NCBI RefSeq assembly: GCF_963576615.1
Contig: NC_088711.1
Span: 1,550,001 to 1,614,000 of the forward strand
Source: Watersipora subatra
Lineage: Eukaryota > Bryozoa > Gymnolaemata > Cheilostomatida > Watersiporidae
Length of the DNA: 64,000 nucleotides
Direction: 5' to 3'
Part shown: positions 23,801-33,229 of the stretch, piece after piece
Layout: the number at the start of each line of letters is the position of its first letter
Numbering within the stretch: position 1 is the first letter of the stretch
Made by a program: the position numbers and the translations under genes
Notes under the pieces: model-generated
Told to the model about the DNA's origin: nothing
Seen by the model: only the letters and a program-made list of their open reading frames with translations
Database searches by the model: none

Positions 23801-26800
23801 AAAAGATACACCATGTCTTACTCACTTGTGTTGTCGGTTCCAAATATGTGGAAAAGTGATTACAAGGTCTTAAAAGCTCAAAAACGAAAAGCCGCCGTAG
23901 ATTGGAATCTCTTTAGTTCTCTGATGTAGTCATGAAATTTGGTTATTGTCTTGTCACATGATGTTCTCACATGAATTGAAAGGCCAATAAAATTCTCAAT
24001 GTAAAACTTATCGTAGCACTAGTTTATGACAAACACTTCGGGATTTACCGAAGACCCGTATCAAATATAGATGCTCGCTATTTTACAGTTTTGTTTTGGT
24101 TTAGTCTAATCGGCAAGTCGTAATCTGATCATGTGACCCAATACTTCGCAAATAATTTCTGCAGCACTTTTCGATTATCACAGGTAACCATCAGGCACAT
24201 TTGAGCCGTTTTGGAAAGAGAATCCAAACTACGGCAGTCTCGTGTGACTGCGATTAACTGTTCGTTTTTTTAGGGTTTAAGAGCTTGTAATCACATTTCC
24301 ACATATTTTGCACCTACAACACAACAGAGTAAGATATGGTGAATCTTTTGATATCAAATAACTGTAATTTGAATTTTGTTGCAAGTCAACCTTTAAGGTA
24401 GATCATAGAGTTATATCCTCTCTAGAGTGATAACTGTGTATTCAACAACACGAGCGTTTCCAGTGCCAACAAGGAGCGTTTAGGCCACGCCCCTTTTTGT
24501 GTGCTAGTCACTCGTAGTGATTGACAGAAAAATAACATCAGCCATTAGAATGATCATGAATTTGCACAGTTAAGATAGTAATTATTGCTCATATTGAAGA
24601 AATGATGATTATAGTTTATTACTCTAATATATGCTTACTATTTAAAGCAATTCAATACCTACATGACTTGCAAAGGCACTGAATAGATATTGTTAAGTAA
24701 GTGAGTTAATGCAATCAGTTAATGCATAGATAAGATAGATAGTCATACTGGGGTTGTATTACATTAGGGTGATGGCAAGCTAATCGACTGCCATCAACTG
24801 AAAGTATTGACATTGTATGGTGATAGAGTGATTTATTGACACCACAGTCCACAAACAGCCCTTGCATGTAATATTAGATTTCAAAACATATCAATCAAAT
24901 ACATAGACTAGCTTGAAGCATATATGTCTACTAGTTAGTGGACATCTTTGCTTGATGTAAGCAAGCAAAAAGTTTGAAAGTTAGAGTGGCAAATGTTGTT
25001 ATATGTCAAATAAAAAGAAATTATACTTAATTATACTAAATTATAATTATTCAAAAAATAAAATAGATTTTTTTACTACTTTATTTATTTAACAATTTTT
25101 TATCGTAATCATAGCTAAACAGATTATATTTAGCCATTACTTGCCAATTATTTCACATTTACATTTAAACCCATTTGCAGTTTCATTTTTCTTCCTAATT
25201 TATTTCGACAAAAAACTTCCTTCATGATATGAAATTTAAAAGTTGTAGTTGTTTGAAAAAGCGTGAAAACATTTACAGTGGTTTTTATTTTCTCTCTTCT
25301 CTTCATTTATTTCAATTACACAAAACACTTCTCATAATATGTAGTTGAAAGTTAAAGTGGCAAATGTTGTTATATGTTAAATAAAAATAAATTATACTTA
25401 CTAATACTAAATTATAATTATATAAAATAGACTTTTTTATTACCTCATTTATTAAATAATTTGTCATTGTAATCATAGATAAACAAACTATATTTAGCCA
25501 TTACTTGCTAATTATTTTACGTTTAAACACATTTACAGTTTTATTTTTTCCTAATTTATTTCAACAAAAAACTTTTTTCATGATATGAAATTTAAAAGTT
25601 GTAGTTGTCTGAAAAAGCTTGAAAACCTTTACAGTTGTTTTTTTTTCTCTTAATTCATTTGAAATGCTTAAAAATATTTTCTCATGATATGAAATTTAAA
25701 AGTTAGAATGGTAAATGTTATATAAAAATAAATTTTCTGTTCAAAGACTTTTTTATTACCCGAGCAACTCGGGTAGCACAGCTCATAGTTGATGGCAGTC
25801 AATTAGCTTTCAATCACACTAATGTAATACAACTCCAGTATGACTATCTATCTTATCTATGAGTAACTGATTGCATTAACTCCCTTACTTAACACTATCT
25901 ATTCAGTGCCTTAGCAAGTTATGTAGGTATCAGGGATTAAGTGTTTGTCACAATTTCCATTTTCATAAAACATTTCCACATTATTACCATTTCCATAACA
26001 TTTCCATAATTCATTTCCATATTATTTCCATTTCCATAACATTTCCCTACTTTATTTTCATATTATTTCCATTTCCATAACATTTCCATAATTCATTTCC
26101 ATATTATTTCCATTTCCATAACATTTTCATAATTCATTTCCATATTAATTCCATTTCCATAACATTTCCCTAATTCATTTCCAGATTATTTCCATTTCCA
26201 TAAGATTTCCCTACTTCAATTCCATATTATTTACATAACATTACCCTACTTCATTTCCATATTATTTCCATTTCCATAGCATTTCCATAATTCATTTCCA
26301 TATTATTTCCATTTCCATAACATTTTCATAATTCATTTCCATATTAATTCCATTTCCATAACATTTCCCTAATTCATTTCCATATTAATTTCATTTCCAT
26401 AAGATTTCCCTACTTCATCTCCATATTATTTCCATTTCCATAACATTACCCTACTTCATTTCCATATTACCTCCATTTCCATAGCATTTCCATAATTCAT
26501 TTCCATATTATTTCTATTTCCATAGCATTTCCATATTTCTAAAATAGAATTTCCATATCCATTTCCCTAAAATTATGGAAATATTTATGTTTATGGAAAT
26601 AGATATGGAAAAGTAAGCATTTCCATAATATGTTTAGCGATCCCTGGTAGGTATTGAATTGCTTTAAATAATATGCATATATTAGAGTATTAAACTATAA
26701 TCATCACTTCTTTAATATGAGCATTAATTATTATCTTAACTGGAAATTCATGATCATTTTCATGGCTGATGTTATTGATCTAGTCATTCACTACGACTGA

Positions 26801-29800
26801 ATAGCACAAAAAAGGGAAGTGGCCTAAACGCTCCTTGTTGGCACCGGAAACCCTCGTGTAGTTATCACTCTAGGGGGAGATAACTCTATGAGGTAGATAT
26901 CCAGGTCCTCCCAAGTTGAGTCATTTCAAGTCTTGCCAAGAGAGCTAGCTACAGAATTATATGGTTTTGAGTCGTAACCATATATATGTATATTTACAAT
27001 TATATTCTTAAATATACATACAAGTACATGTGTACATAAAAGATTAATTGTTATAGCTTGACACTTGTCTTTTAAAATTTAAATTTAAGAGCACCTGTTT
27101 CAGTTACATAAATAAGTTTAAATAATATATTACATGCACCAGGGAAAGACAACAAATAAGTTACTTGGCCTGCTTAAAATTTACTATGTTTAAATTATGG
27201 CCACCTAGGAATACAATGAGCAACAAACTTGGCCTGCAAACACAAACATACATGTACATGTATACATAGAAGATTGATTGTTATAGCTTGACACTTGTCT
27301 TTTAAAAAGCTCTTCTTCTGTCAATGTGTCCATGGCAGAAATATTTTACAACTGATTCTGTATCTATATCATCATCTTTATATATGTGTAACATTAGATG
27401 ATTATTTAGACAGCCTGCTCCATGGTATTCCTCATCAATCTTTGGATTCGCTTTGATACAGAAAAGTATCTCTCGCCTACTGCATTGGTGGCAGGCAAAA
27501 CCAATACATGTACTAGATTAGTGAGCCTCACCACTTCATCACCAGTTGCTAGAGCGCAACGTTGCGCTAGAGCGCAACGTTGCGCTAGAGCGCTAGGTAA
27601 TTAGTTGATGGAAATTCCAAGTGAATGAGCTTAGACTTAAATTCTTACTAATTAGCCGCCGAAGATCACTAAAAGGTTGGGGCTACTCAGCTGCCCAGCC
27701 GCCTCAGGGATTACGGGCCTGTGAATTTTAGTGTCACGTAATGACTTCCACGATGTACGCTATGCCGATTTCGCAATTTCTGAGATTTTGACAGAAGAAA
27801 AGTGCTCCGGATGGTTCCGGAGTCTCCTAATAGGACAATACAGTACTGGTCTTAATATATTAAGTGTAAAACGTAGTTGATTTTTGTGTGTAAAATGCAG
27901 CTCATTAGCATTAATTGAGAAAAATATATGTTATTTTTCATCCAAACACTATTATTCAGTTGTCAATTCACTTTTTTATAACTTCCAAGCGCTACCTCAT
28001 GCTTTCAACTTAAATTTTCATTGCCAATAATGATATAATATACTACAATACGATATAACATGCTACAATATAATATAACCTCAATCTATCTTGCAAGAAC
28101 AGAAAATGTCACAGCTTATTGTCAGGGGGTAGCTCTGGCCGAAAAACATGTTAGAATAATGGTTGTTAACAGTGAAAAGAACTGTGATTTTGTTATCAGA
28201 TGATTCTATTACTTTTGATAGAAACCAGCTGGAGTATAGAAAGTTGTGATCGAAGCTACTAGGTTGATTGTCAAAGAGCTAGAAGAGAAACAGCAATGCT
28301 AAGTATGAGATACAAGTACTAACCAAAGTTGAACTGCTTCATTCAATTATCTTTTTTATAAGATCTTTATAATTGAATAGCTTGACCTTTAACTCCATTT
28401 GCATATGACTTGTAATTTATGTATCACTTGTAGTATTTGATGCTGTACATGGCCTGTGGGTTTTTTAGCTGAAAATGTTAAGGTTCCTTCAACTACCCAA
28501 CAACGCCAGATTGAAGAGCTGAGAGCTAGCATCACAGAAAAGGGGCTTCGAATTCAGGGTATGCTAAAGCTTTTTATCTGCTAGTGGTTGAGATGGCTAC
28601 TTAGCTACCCCTCGCGCGTCTTTTTCTATGGCACTTCAGTAAGTCAGTCAACTACTTGGTCAATAGGTTAGTTAGGTATTTGGTGTTTTACTTGGTATGC
28701 TCGTGTCTCAACAAGTTGGGCCATCAGTCAGCTGGTGAGTGAGTCACTCGGTTAGTTAGTCTATCAGTCAGCTGGTAAGCGAGTTACTCAGCTAGTTGGT
28801 CTATCAGTCAGCTGGTGAGTGAGTCACTTGGTTAGTTGTCTATCAGTCAGCTGGCGAGTGAGTCACTCGGTTAGTTTGTCCATCAGTCAGCTGGTGAGTG
28901 AGTAACTTGGTTAGTTGTCTATCAGTCAGCTGGTGAGTGAGTCACTTGATTAGTTGTCTATCAGTCAGCTGGTAAGTGAGTTACTCAGCTAGTTGTCTAT
29001 CAGTCAGCTGGTGAATGAGTCACTCGGTTAGTTTGTCTATCAGTCAGCTGGTAAGTGAGTCACTCGGTTAGTTTGTCTATCAGTCAGCTGGTGAGTGAGT
29101 CACTCGGTTAGTTAGCCTATCAGTCAGCTGGTGAGTGAGTTACTCAGCAAGTTGGTCTATCAGTCAGCTGGTGAGTGAGTCACTCGGTTAGTTAGTCTAT
29201 CAGTCAGCTGGTAAGCGAGTTACTCAGCTAGTTGGTCTATCAGTCAGCTGGTGAGTGAGTCACTTGGTTAGTTGTCTATCAGTCAGCTGGTAAGTGAGTT
29301 ACTCAGCTAGTTGTCTATCAATCAGCTGATGAATGAGTCACTCGGTTAGTTTGTCTATCAGTCAGCTGGTAAGCGAGTTACTCAGCTAGTTGTCTATCAG
29401 TCAGCTGGTGAGTCAGTCACTTGGTTAGTTGTCAATCAGTCAGCTGGTGAGTGAGTCACTTGGTTAGTTGTCTATCAGTCAGCTGGTGAATGAGTCACTT
29501 AGTTAGTTGTCTATCAGTCAGCCGGTAAGTGGTTCATATTATTATACTCATAGGTTAATTACACATTCAACTGATTAGTTAGTATGACTATAGGTTTATT
29601 AGTTGGTTAGTGTGCTTACCAACTAGTGAACCAATGAGCCGTAAGAACAGCTCAGGAAAGGACCTGTGTCTGGAAATGTTGAGAATGGCTAACAGTTTAA
29701 TTGAAAGCAAATTTGATCAATTTCAGAAGTTGAACGAGAAAATGAACAACTCAGGAGGGCAATAGAAGAATACAAACAACATGAACTGGCCTTAAGTGCA

Positions 29801-29863
29801 GTCCAAATTAGTAGCCAGCCTTCTGCGGAGCAGATGATCCATTCAAAGGACGGTTGTGACTAA
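17825..29863 (+). CDS. Small coiled-coil protein with two alternative C-termini
   Basis: The first exon, 17825-17942, starts with ATG and encodes MVSDVPAEEAASARSPSNND followed by AQNIQYLLEENKRTAKRLT. The second, 19067-19123, encodes VENENKSLKEMMRKLQDA. All introns are phase 1. Two continuations fit. The short form uses 19509-19630, a serine/acid-rich tail ending SSSSEEAELEEAHDL and a stop at 19628, for 98 residues. The long form uses 28469-28558 (QIEELRASITEKGLRIQ) and 29727-29863 (VERENEQLRRAIEEYKQHEL, stop at 29861), for 133 residues. The long form gives continuous heptad-like spacing, so it is probably the main product, a short parallel coiled coil. AATAAA follows at about 19901 and 29994, one for each end. 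The family is not recognised. Joining the 19.1-kb and 28.5-kb exons is an inference from matching phases and similar sequence style. Confidence 0.55.
18411..18620. repeat. 15-bp minisatellite in intron 1, 14 copies
   Basis: Unit GCTAGTGACAGCACC with a C/T alternation between neighbouring copies in the left half. A period divisible by 3 leaves several frames open on both strands (STASD, LVTAP and SGAVT repeats). It lies between two supported exons, so these frames are intronic artefacts. Confidence 0.92.
19960..20280. repeat. Two-copy tandem duplication with TA-rich junction
   Basis: The block from AGCCAAARTG to TTGATTGTTCTTACATTA occurs twice, offset by about 161-203 bp, separated by a (TA)n run. 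Confidence 0.8.
20281..20450. other. GC-richer island with a box-B-like motif
   Basis: A locally GC-rich 150-bp patch inside an AT-rich intron, with imperfect internal dyads and one GGTTCGACAAT sequence resembling a pol III box B. It may be a SINE remnant, but no box A is clear. Confidence 0.25.
20930..21184 (+). mobile_element. Helitron-like 3' end
   Basis: The stretch ends AAAGACTTTTTTATTACTCA, then a degenerate hairpin (CGCAACGCTGTG), TAGCACAG and CTAG at 21181-21184, followed by T. A stem-loop shortly before a terminal CTAG followed by T is the known 3' signature of Helitrons. The same tail, with a better hairpin, recurs at 25741-25784. No Rep/helicase frame is present, so this is a non-autonomous copy at best. 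Confidence 0.4.
21742..21873. repeat. 44-bp tandem repeat, 3 copies
   Basis: Exact 44-bp spacing of AAGTTGGTCTTAATACAACC. Confidence 0.9.
22646..22850. mobile_element. hAT-like MITE, 189 bp, with 8-bp target duplications
   Basis: The element is 22654-22842. TTAACCAG flanks it at 22646-22653 and 22843-22850. The termini are CAGACCTGCCAAC and, on the other strand, CATACCTGCCAAC, and inner blocks pair through GCGTGAGA/TCTCACGC motifs. A terminal CA(G/T), an 8-bp duplication and small size fit a hAT-derived MITE. Confidence 0.8.
23754..24396. mobile_element. TTAA-site MITE with about 140-bp terminal inverted repeats
   Basis: The element is 23758-24392, bounded by TTAA at 23754-23757 and 24393-24396. 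Both ends read AGGTTGACTTGC inward and stay alignable for about 140 bp (ATTACAGTTATTTGRTATCA, then a CTTACTC block). A TTAA duplication is the hallmark of piggyBac-type insertion, but the terminal bases are not the usual CCC, so the superfamily is a suggestion. No transposase remains. Confidence 0.72.
24960..25784 (+). mobile_element. Helitron-like body with 373-bp internal tandem units
   Basis: Two and a half tandem units start GAAAGTTAGAGTGGCAAATG at about 24973, 25346 and 25700. The block ends in a perfect hairpin ACCCGAG-CAA-CTCGGGT (25758-25774) followed by AGCACAGCT. The hairpin plus tail is shared with 21130-21184. It lies in the spacer between the arms of the 24.4-26.9 kb foldback. 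Terminal CTAG is altered here (CTCATAG). Confidence 0.4.
25935..26640. repeat. About 41-bp minisatellite inside the foldback arm
   Basis: Repeats of CATTTCCATAATTCATTTCC plus ATATTATTTCCATTTCCATAA, with CCCTACTTC variants. It interrupts the right arm, while the left arm has no such array. Confidence 0.88.
26990..27310. repeat. Imperfect direct repeat, two copies about 260 bp apart
   Basis: GATTGATTGTTATAGCTTGA and CACTTGTCTTTTAAAA occur at about 27040 and 27270, with weaker similarity around TTACTTGGCCTGC. Confidence 0.6.
27549..27597. repeat. Tandem GC-rich palindromes
   Basis: The 16-bp self-complementary AGCGCAACGTTGCGCT occurs twice, spaced 18 bp apart, followed by a partial third copy (AGAGCGCTAGG), in otherwise AT-rich DNA. 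Confidence 0.8.
28620..29545. repeat. About 38-bp minisatellite between the last two exons, about 24 copies
   Basis: The unit is roughly GTTAGTYKGTCTATCAGTCA plus GCTGGTGAGTGAGTCACTTG. Multi-unit blocks recur about 440 bp apart, indicating higher-order duplication. It fills most of the intron 28559-29726 and carries many GGTGAGTGAG donor-like motifs. Confidence 0.9.
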
Positions 29864-29993
29864 AGCGATGTTACAACGATACTCTCTTGTACTTTCGCCA
29901 TACGTTTGCATTCCGTCTACTCAATTATATCTTTCTATGTATTTTTCAGTTAATTGAAGATTGAAATAACTTGATACAATACAATTACAACGC

Positions 29994-29999
29994 AATAAA
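29994..29999 (+). terminator. AATAAA polyadenylation signal
   Basis: It lies 131 bp after the TAA of the long coiled-coil isoform and fits a short 3' UTR. Confidence 0.5.
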
Positions 30000-30489
30000 A
30001 TCAGAAGATTGTCATATGTTGAAATTATAGTACCGGTAAAATATTGCCGCAACAATGACATACCAGTTTGGCAAACAACTTTATTTGAAACACTCAAACC
30101 TTGGTAAGTGACTTTATTAGCCAAGATTATTTTGTTGTGTTCACACATGTCTTTGCGTAGAAAAATAATTTTTGCTCACATTTTCAACACCTCTAATACC
30201 CAACTCTATTCAGCTTATGGCATCTGGACACAGCTCTCAGCCTCTGTGGGCATTAGGAGGCAACTACCGCTCACTGTAACTCTGAGTCGACTAGTTTTAC
30301 TGTCTCGTCAACAAACCTTCCTTCTATCGGCTAGCTACTCTCACTAGCCTAGTTTGTGCCTAACATGCCACTAACATGAAAAAATCCTCACCCTCTTTAC
30401 AGCCTGCATGCAGCAAAGATGTGTCCACTGTTACTGCAGTCTTCACTCGCTATGGTGATTAGCTTGATTCAATAACAACTCTCTTTTAG
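30000..30489. other. Intergenic, no supported gene
   Basis: A 79-codon open frame at 30108-30347 has no family features or splice context and is probably chance. Confidence 0.4.
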
Positions 30490-30985
30490 TTTAAACTGCA
30501 AACCTACTCAAATAGAGTAACTGTAGACCCTATCTACTGTACTAGTCACTGTAGACTCCATGTACTAGTCACTGTAGACCTTATCTACTAGTCACTGTAG
30601 ACCTTATCTACTAGTCACTGTAGACCTTATTGACTCGTCACTGTAGACCTTATCTACTAGTCACTGTAGACTTTATCGACTCGTCACTGTAGATCCTATG
30701 TACTAGTGACTGTAGACCTTATCTCTAGTCACTGTAGACCTTATGCACTAGCCACTGTAGATTCCATCTATTAGTCACTGTAGACCTTATCTATTAGTCA
30801 CTGTAGACCTTATGTACTAGTCACTGTAGACCCTATCTACTAGTCACTGTAGACCTTATCGACTCGTCACTGTAGACCCTATCTATTAGTCACTGTAGAC
30901 CTTATCTACTAGTCACTGTAGACCCTATCTACTAGTCACTGTAGACCTTATCAACTAGTCACTGTAATCCTATCTGATGAAGTTG
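30490..30985. repeat. 23-bp minisatellite, about 20 copies
   Basis: Unit CTACTAGTCACTGTAGACCT plus TAT; variants carry GACTCG in place of TACTAG. Confidence 0.92.
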
Positions 30986-31054
30986 GGAAACATAGGTATA
31001 GGAATCTAAAAGCAGTCAATATTACGTAAAGTCTGCAGATTCCAAAAGGCTGGG

Positions 31055-31690
31055 TAAATTAGCTCACCTCTAGCTTGCTGTAGGTTAGCTCACCTCTAGC
31101 TTGCTGTAGGTTAGCTCACCTCTAGCTTGCTGTAGGTTACCTCACCTCTAGTTTGCTATAGGTTAGCTCACCTCTAACTTGCTGTAGGTTAGCTCACCTC
31201 TAGCTTGCTATAGGTTAGCTCACCTCTAACTTGCTGTAGGTTAGCTCACCTCTAGCTTGCTGTAGGTTACCTCACCTCTAGCTTGCTATAGGTTAGCTCA
31301 CCTCTAACTTGCTGTAGGTTAGCTCACCTCTAGCTAGCTGTAGGTTAGCTCACCTCTAGCTTGCTGTAGGTTACCTCACCTCTAGCTTGCTATAGGTTAG
31401 CTCACCTCTAACTTGCTGTAGGTTAGCTCACCTCTAGCTAGCTGTAGGTTAGCTCACCTCTAACTTGCTGTAGGTTAGCTCATCTCTAGCTTGCTGTAGG
31501 TTAGCTCATCTCTAGCTTGCTGTAGGTTAGCTCACCTTTAGCTTGCTGTAGGTTAGGTCATCTTTAGCTTGCTGTAGGTTAGCTCACCTCTTGCTAAATG
31601 TAGGTTAGCTCACCTCTACCTTGCGGTAGATTAGCTCACTTCTAGCTTGCTGTAGGTTAGGTCATCTTTAGCTTGCTGCAGAACTAGATA
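31055..31690. repeat. 26-bp minisatellite, about 24 copies
   Basis: Unit CTGTAGGTTAGCTCACCTCT plus AGCTTG, with recurring three- to four-unit blocks that show higher-order structure. Confidence 0.92.
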
Positions 31691-32320
31691 GCTAGACATG
31701 AAGCTCAAACAAAATTAAGAAAGTAAACATTGAGATACTTACTCTTTAACAAGCCAACAAGTCATTAAAAATCACTCAGGCAGGAAGAGAAAAGCAGCAG
31801 AATGTGCCTATTATTTTTGCTGCACGAATGTTTAAAAAACTTTCTTAAAACAACCCAATATATGCCACGAAAACCAATCTTATCAGTAATATAATTATGG
31901 GTGTGCTGTCACTCTATTGTGTGTCATAGATATGAACTTCTAAGAATTCTAAGTCTGTCAACACAAGTAATATTATATTATTATATCAGTAATATTATAT
32001 TATTATTATTATATCAATAGCTTGACAATCAGCAATGTGTAATATTATGTCGCTAATTCTGCTTTTCAGTTTTATCAACCTCGCACGATCTTCTGATTTT
32101 AGCTGCACTCAACTATGAATCAGTTTACTTTGCCAATTCTTTGTTGTAGGCACACATCTGAGCTACGCACCATTTTAATAGTCTGCTGCTTGAAGGCACT
32201 AAAGAAGACAATTTTGTAACTGGTTTTAGTACAAATTCAAACATGAAAAAACTTATTTCTATATGAAGTTGCTAAAAAATTGATTGAATATTTTATGTCA
32301 CACCTTTTTTAAAGCTTCTC
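31691..32320. other. Intergenic AT-rich DNA
   Basis: A short TTATATTATTATATC-type repeat occurs at about 31966-32020. Nothing else is recognisable. Confidence 0.4.
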
Positions 32321-32324
32321 TTTC

Positions 32325-32692
32325 CCAACTATACAGCTGAGGGTATCATCAGTAGAATATGATTCCCCATAATTCACCATGCTATATATAATTATACCAA
32401 CTATACAGCTGAGGGTATCATCAGTAGAATATGATTCCCCATAATTCACCATGCTATATATAATTATACCAACTATACAGCTGAGGGTATCATCAGTAGA
32501 ATATGATTCCCCATAATTCACCATGCTATATATAATTATACCAACTATACAGCTGAGGGTATCATCAGTAGAATATGATTCCCCATAATTCACCATGCTA
32601 TATATAATTACACCAACTATACAGCTGAGAGTATCATCAGTAGAATATGATTGCCCATAATTCACAATGCTATATATAATTATACCAATGCT
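32325..32692. repeat. 72-bp tandem repeat, 5 near-identical copies
   Basis: The unit holds ACCAACTATACAGCTGAGGG, ATTCCCCATAATTCACCATG and CTATATATAATTAT. The first four copies are nearly identical and the fifth has diverged. As 72 is divisible by 3, the minus strand stays open for 159 codons; this is a repeat artefact. Confidence 0.93.
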
Positions 32693-33229
32693 CAAAATAA
32701 ATAGTTTTTTCACTAACCAAAAAACACATAAATACGATTTGTGTTGTTGCCATGTTCTGAAGCATCTAGTGATATGCAGTACCAACACGTATAAACATGT
32801 ATAAACAGATACAAAGACAGTGTATCCAGCATCATGTGCTTATTTCTTCTACCTATCGAGTCATAGGTTCAGGTAGGTCATGTATTGTATTCATCATAAG
32901 TTGGTACATAATTGCCTCTTAGCTCTGCTCTCTCATCCGTACAGTGACTTACAGTGTATTCGAATACCATCACACTTGACAGCTCGAATACAAATGTTGT
33001 TTTTAATCATCAGCCTCAGAATTATCTAGTTGTATGTAAACTAACGCCTTGTTACAGCTGATAGCACTTTCAGTAATAATTCATATCTTTTCTCTTCAGC
33101 TTTTGGAAATTGGATAATTATTAAAAGTTGTGAATCTGGTGTTATTGAGAGTATAAACTAATGTCATTTATTATTTCCAATATCATAGCACAGTCTCGAC
33201 ACATTAACCTTTTATTACAAAAAATATCC

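Larger units (their letters stand above)
24396..26898. mobile_element. Long-arm hAT-like foldback element with nested repeats, 2.49 kb
   Basis: The element runs 24404-26890 and is flanked by AGGTAGAT at 24396-24403 and 26891-26898. Both ends read CATAGAGTTAT inward. The left arm covers 24404 to about 24805. The right arm is the inverted counterpart, split by a minisatellite: 25785-25935 and 26640-26890. Shared landmarks include GGAGCGTTTAGGCCAC and CAGTATGACTATCTATCTTA. Its left duplication overlaps the final A of the neighbouring TTAA element, so it inserted directly at that element's edge. Confidence 0.7.

Noticed and set aside
32309-32788. 159-codon minus frame (YSTDDTLSCIVG repeats)
   Set aside because: It is five copies of a 72-bp tandem repeat; the period is divisible by 3.
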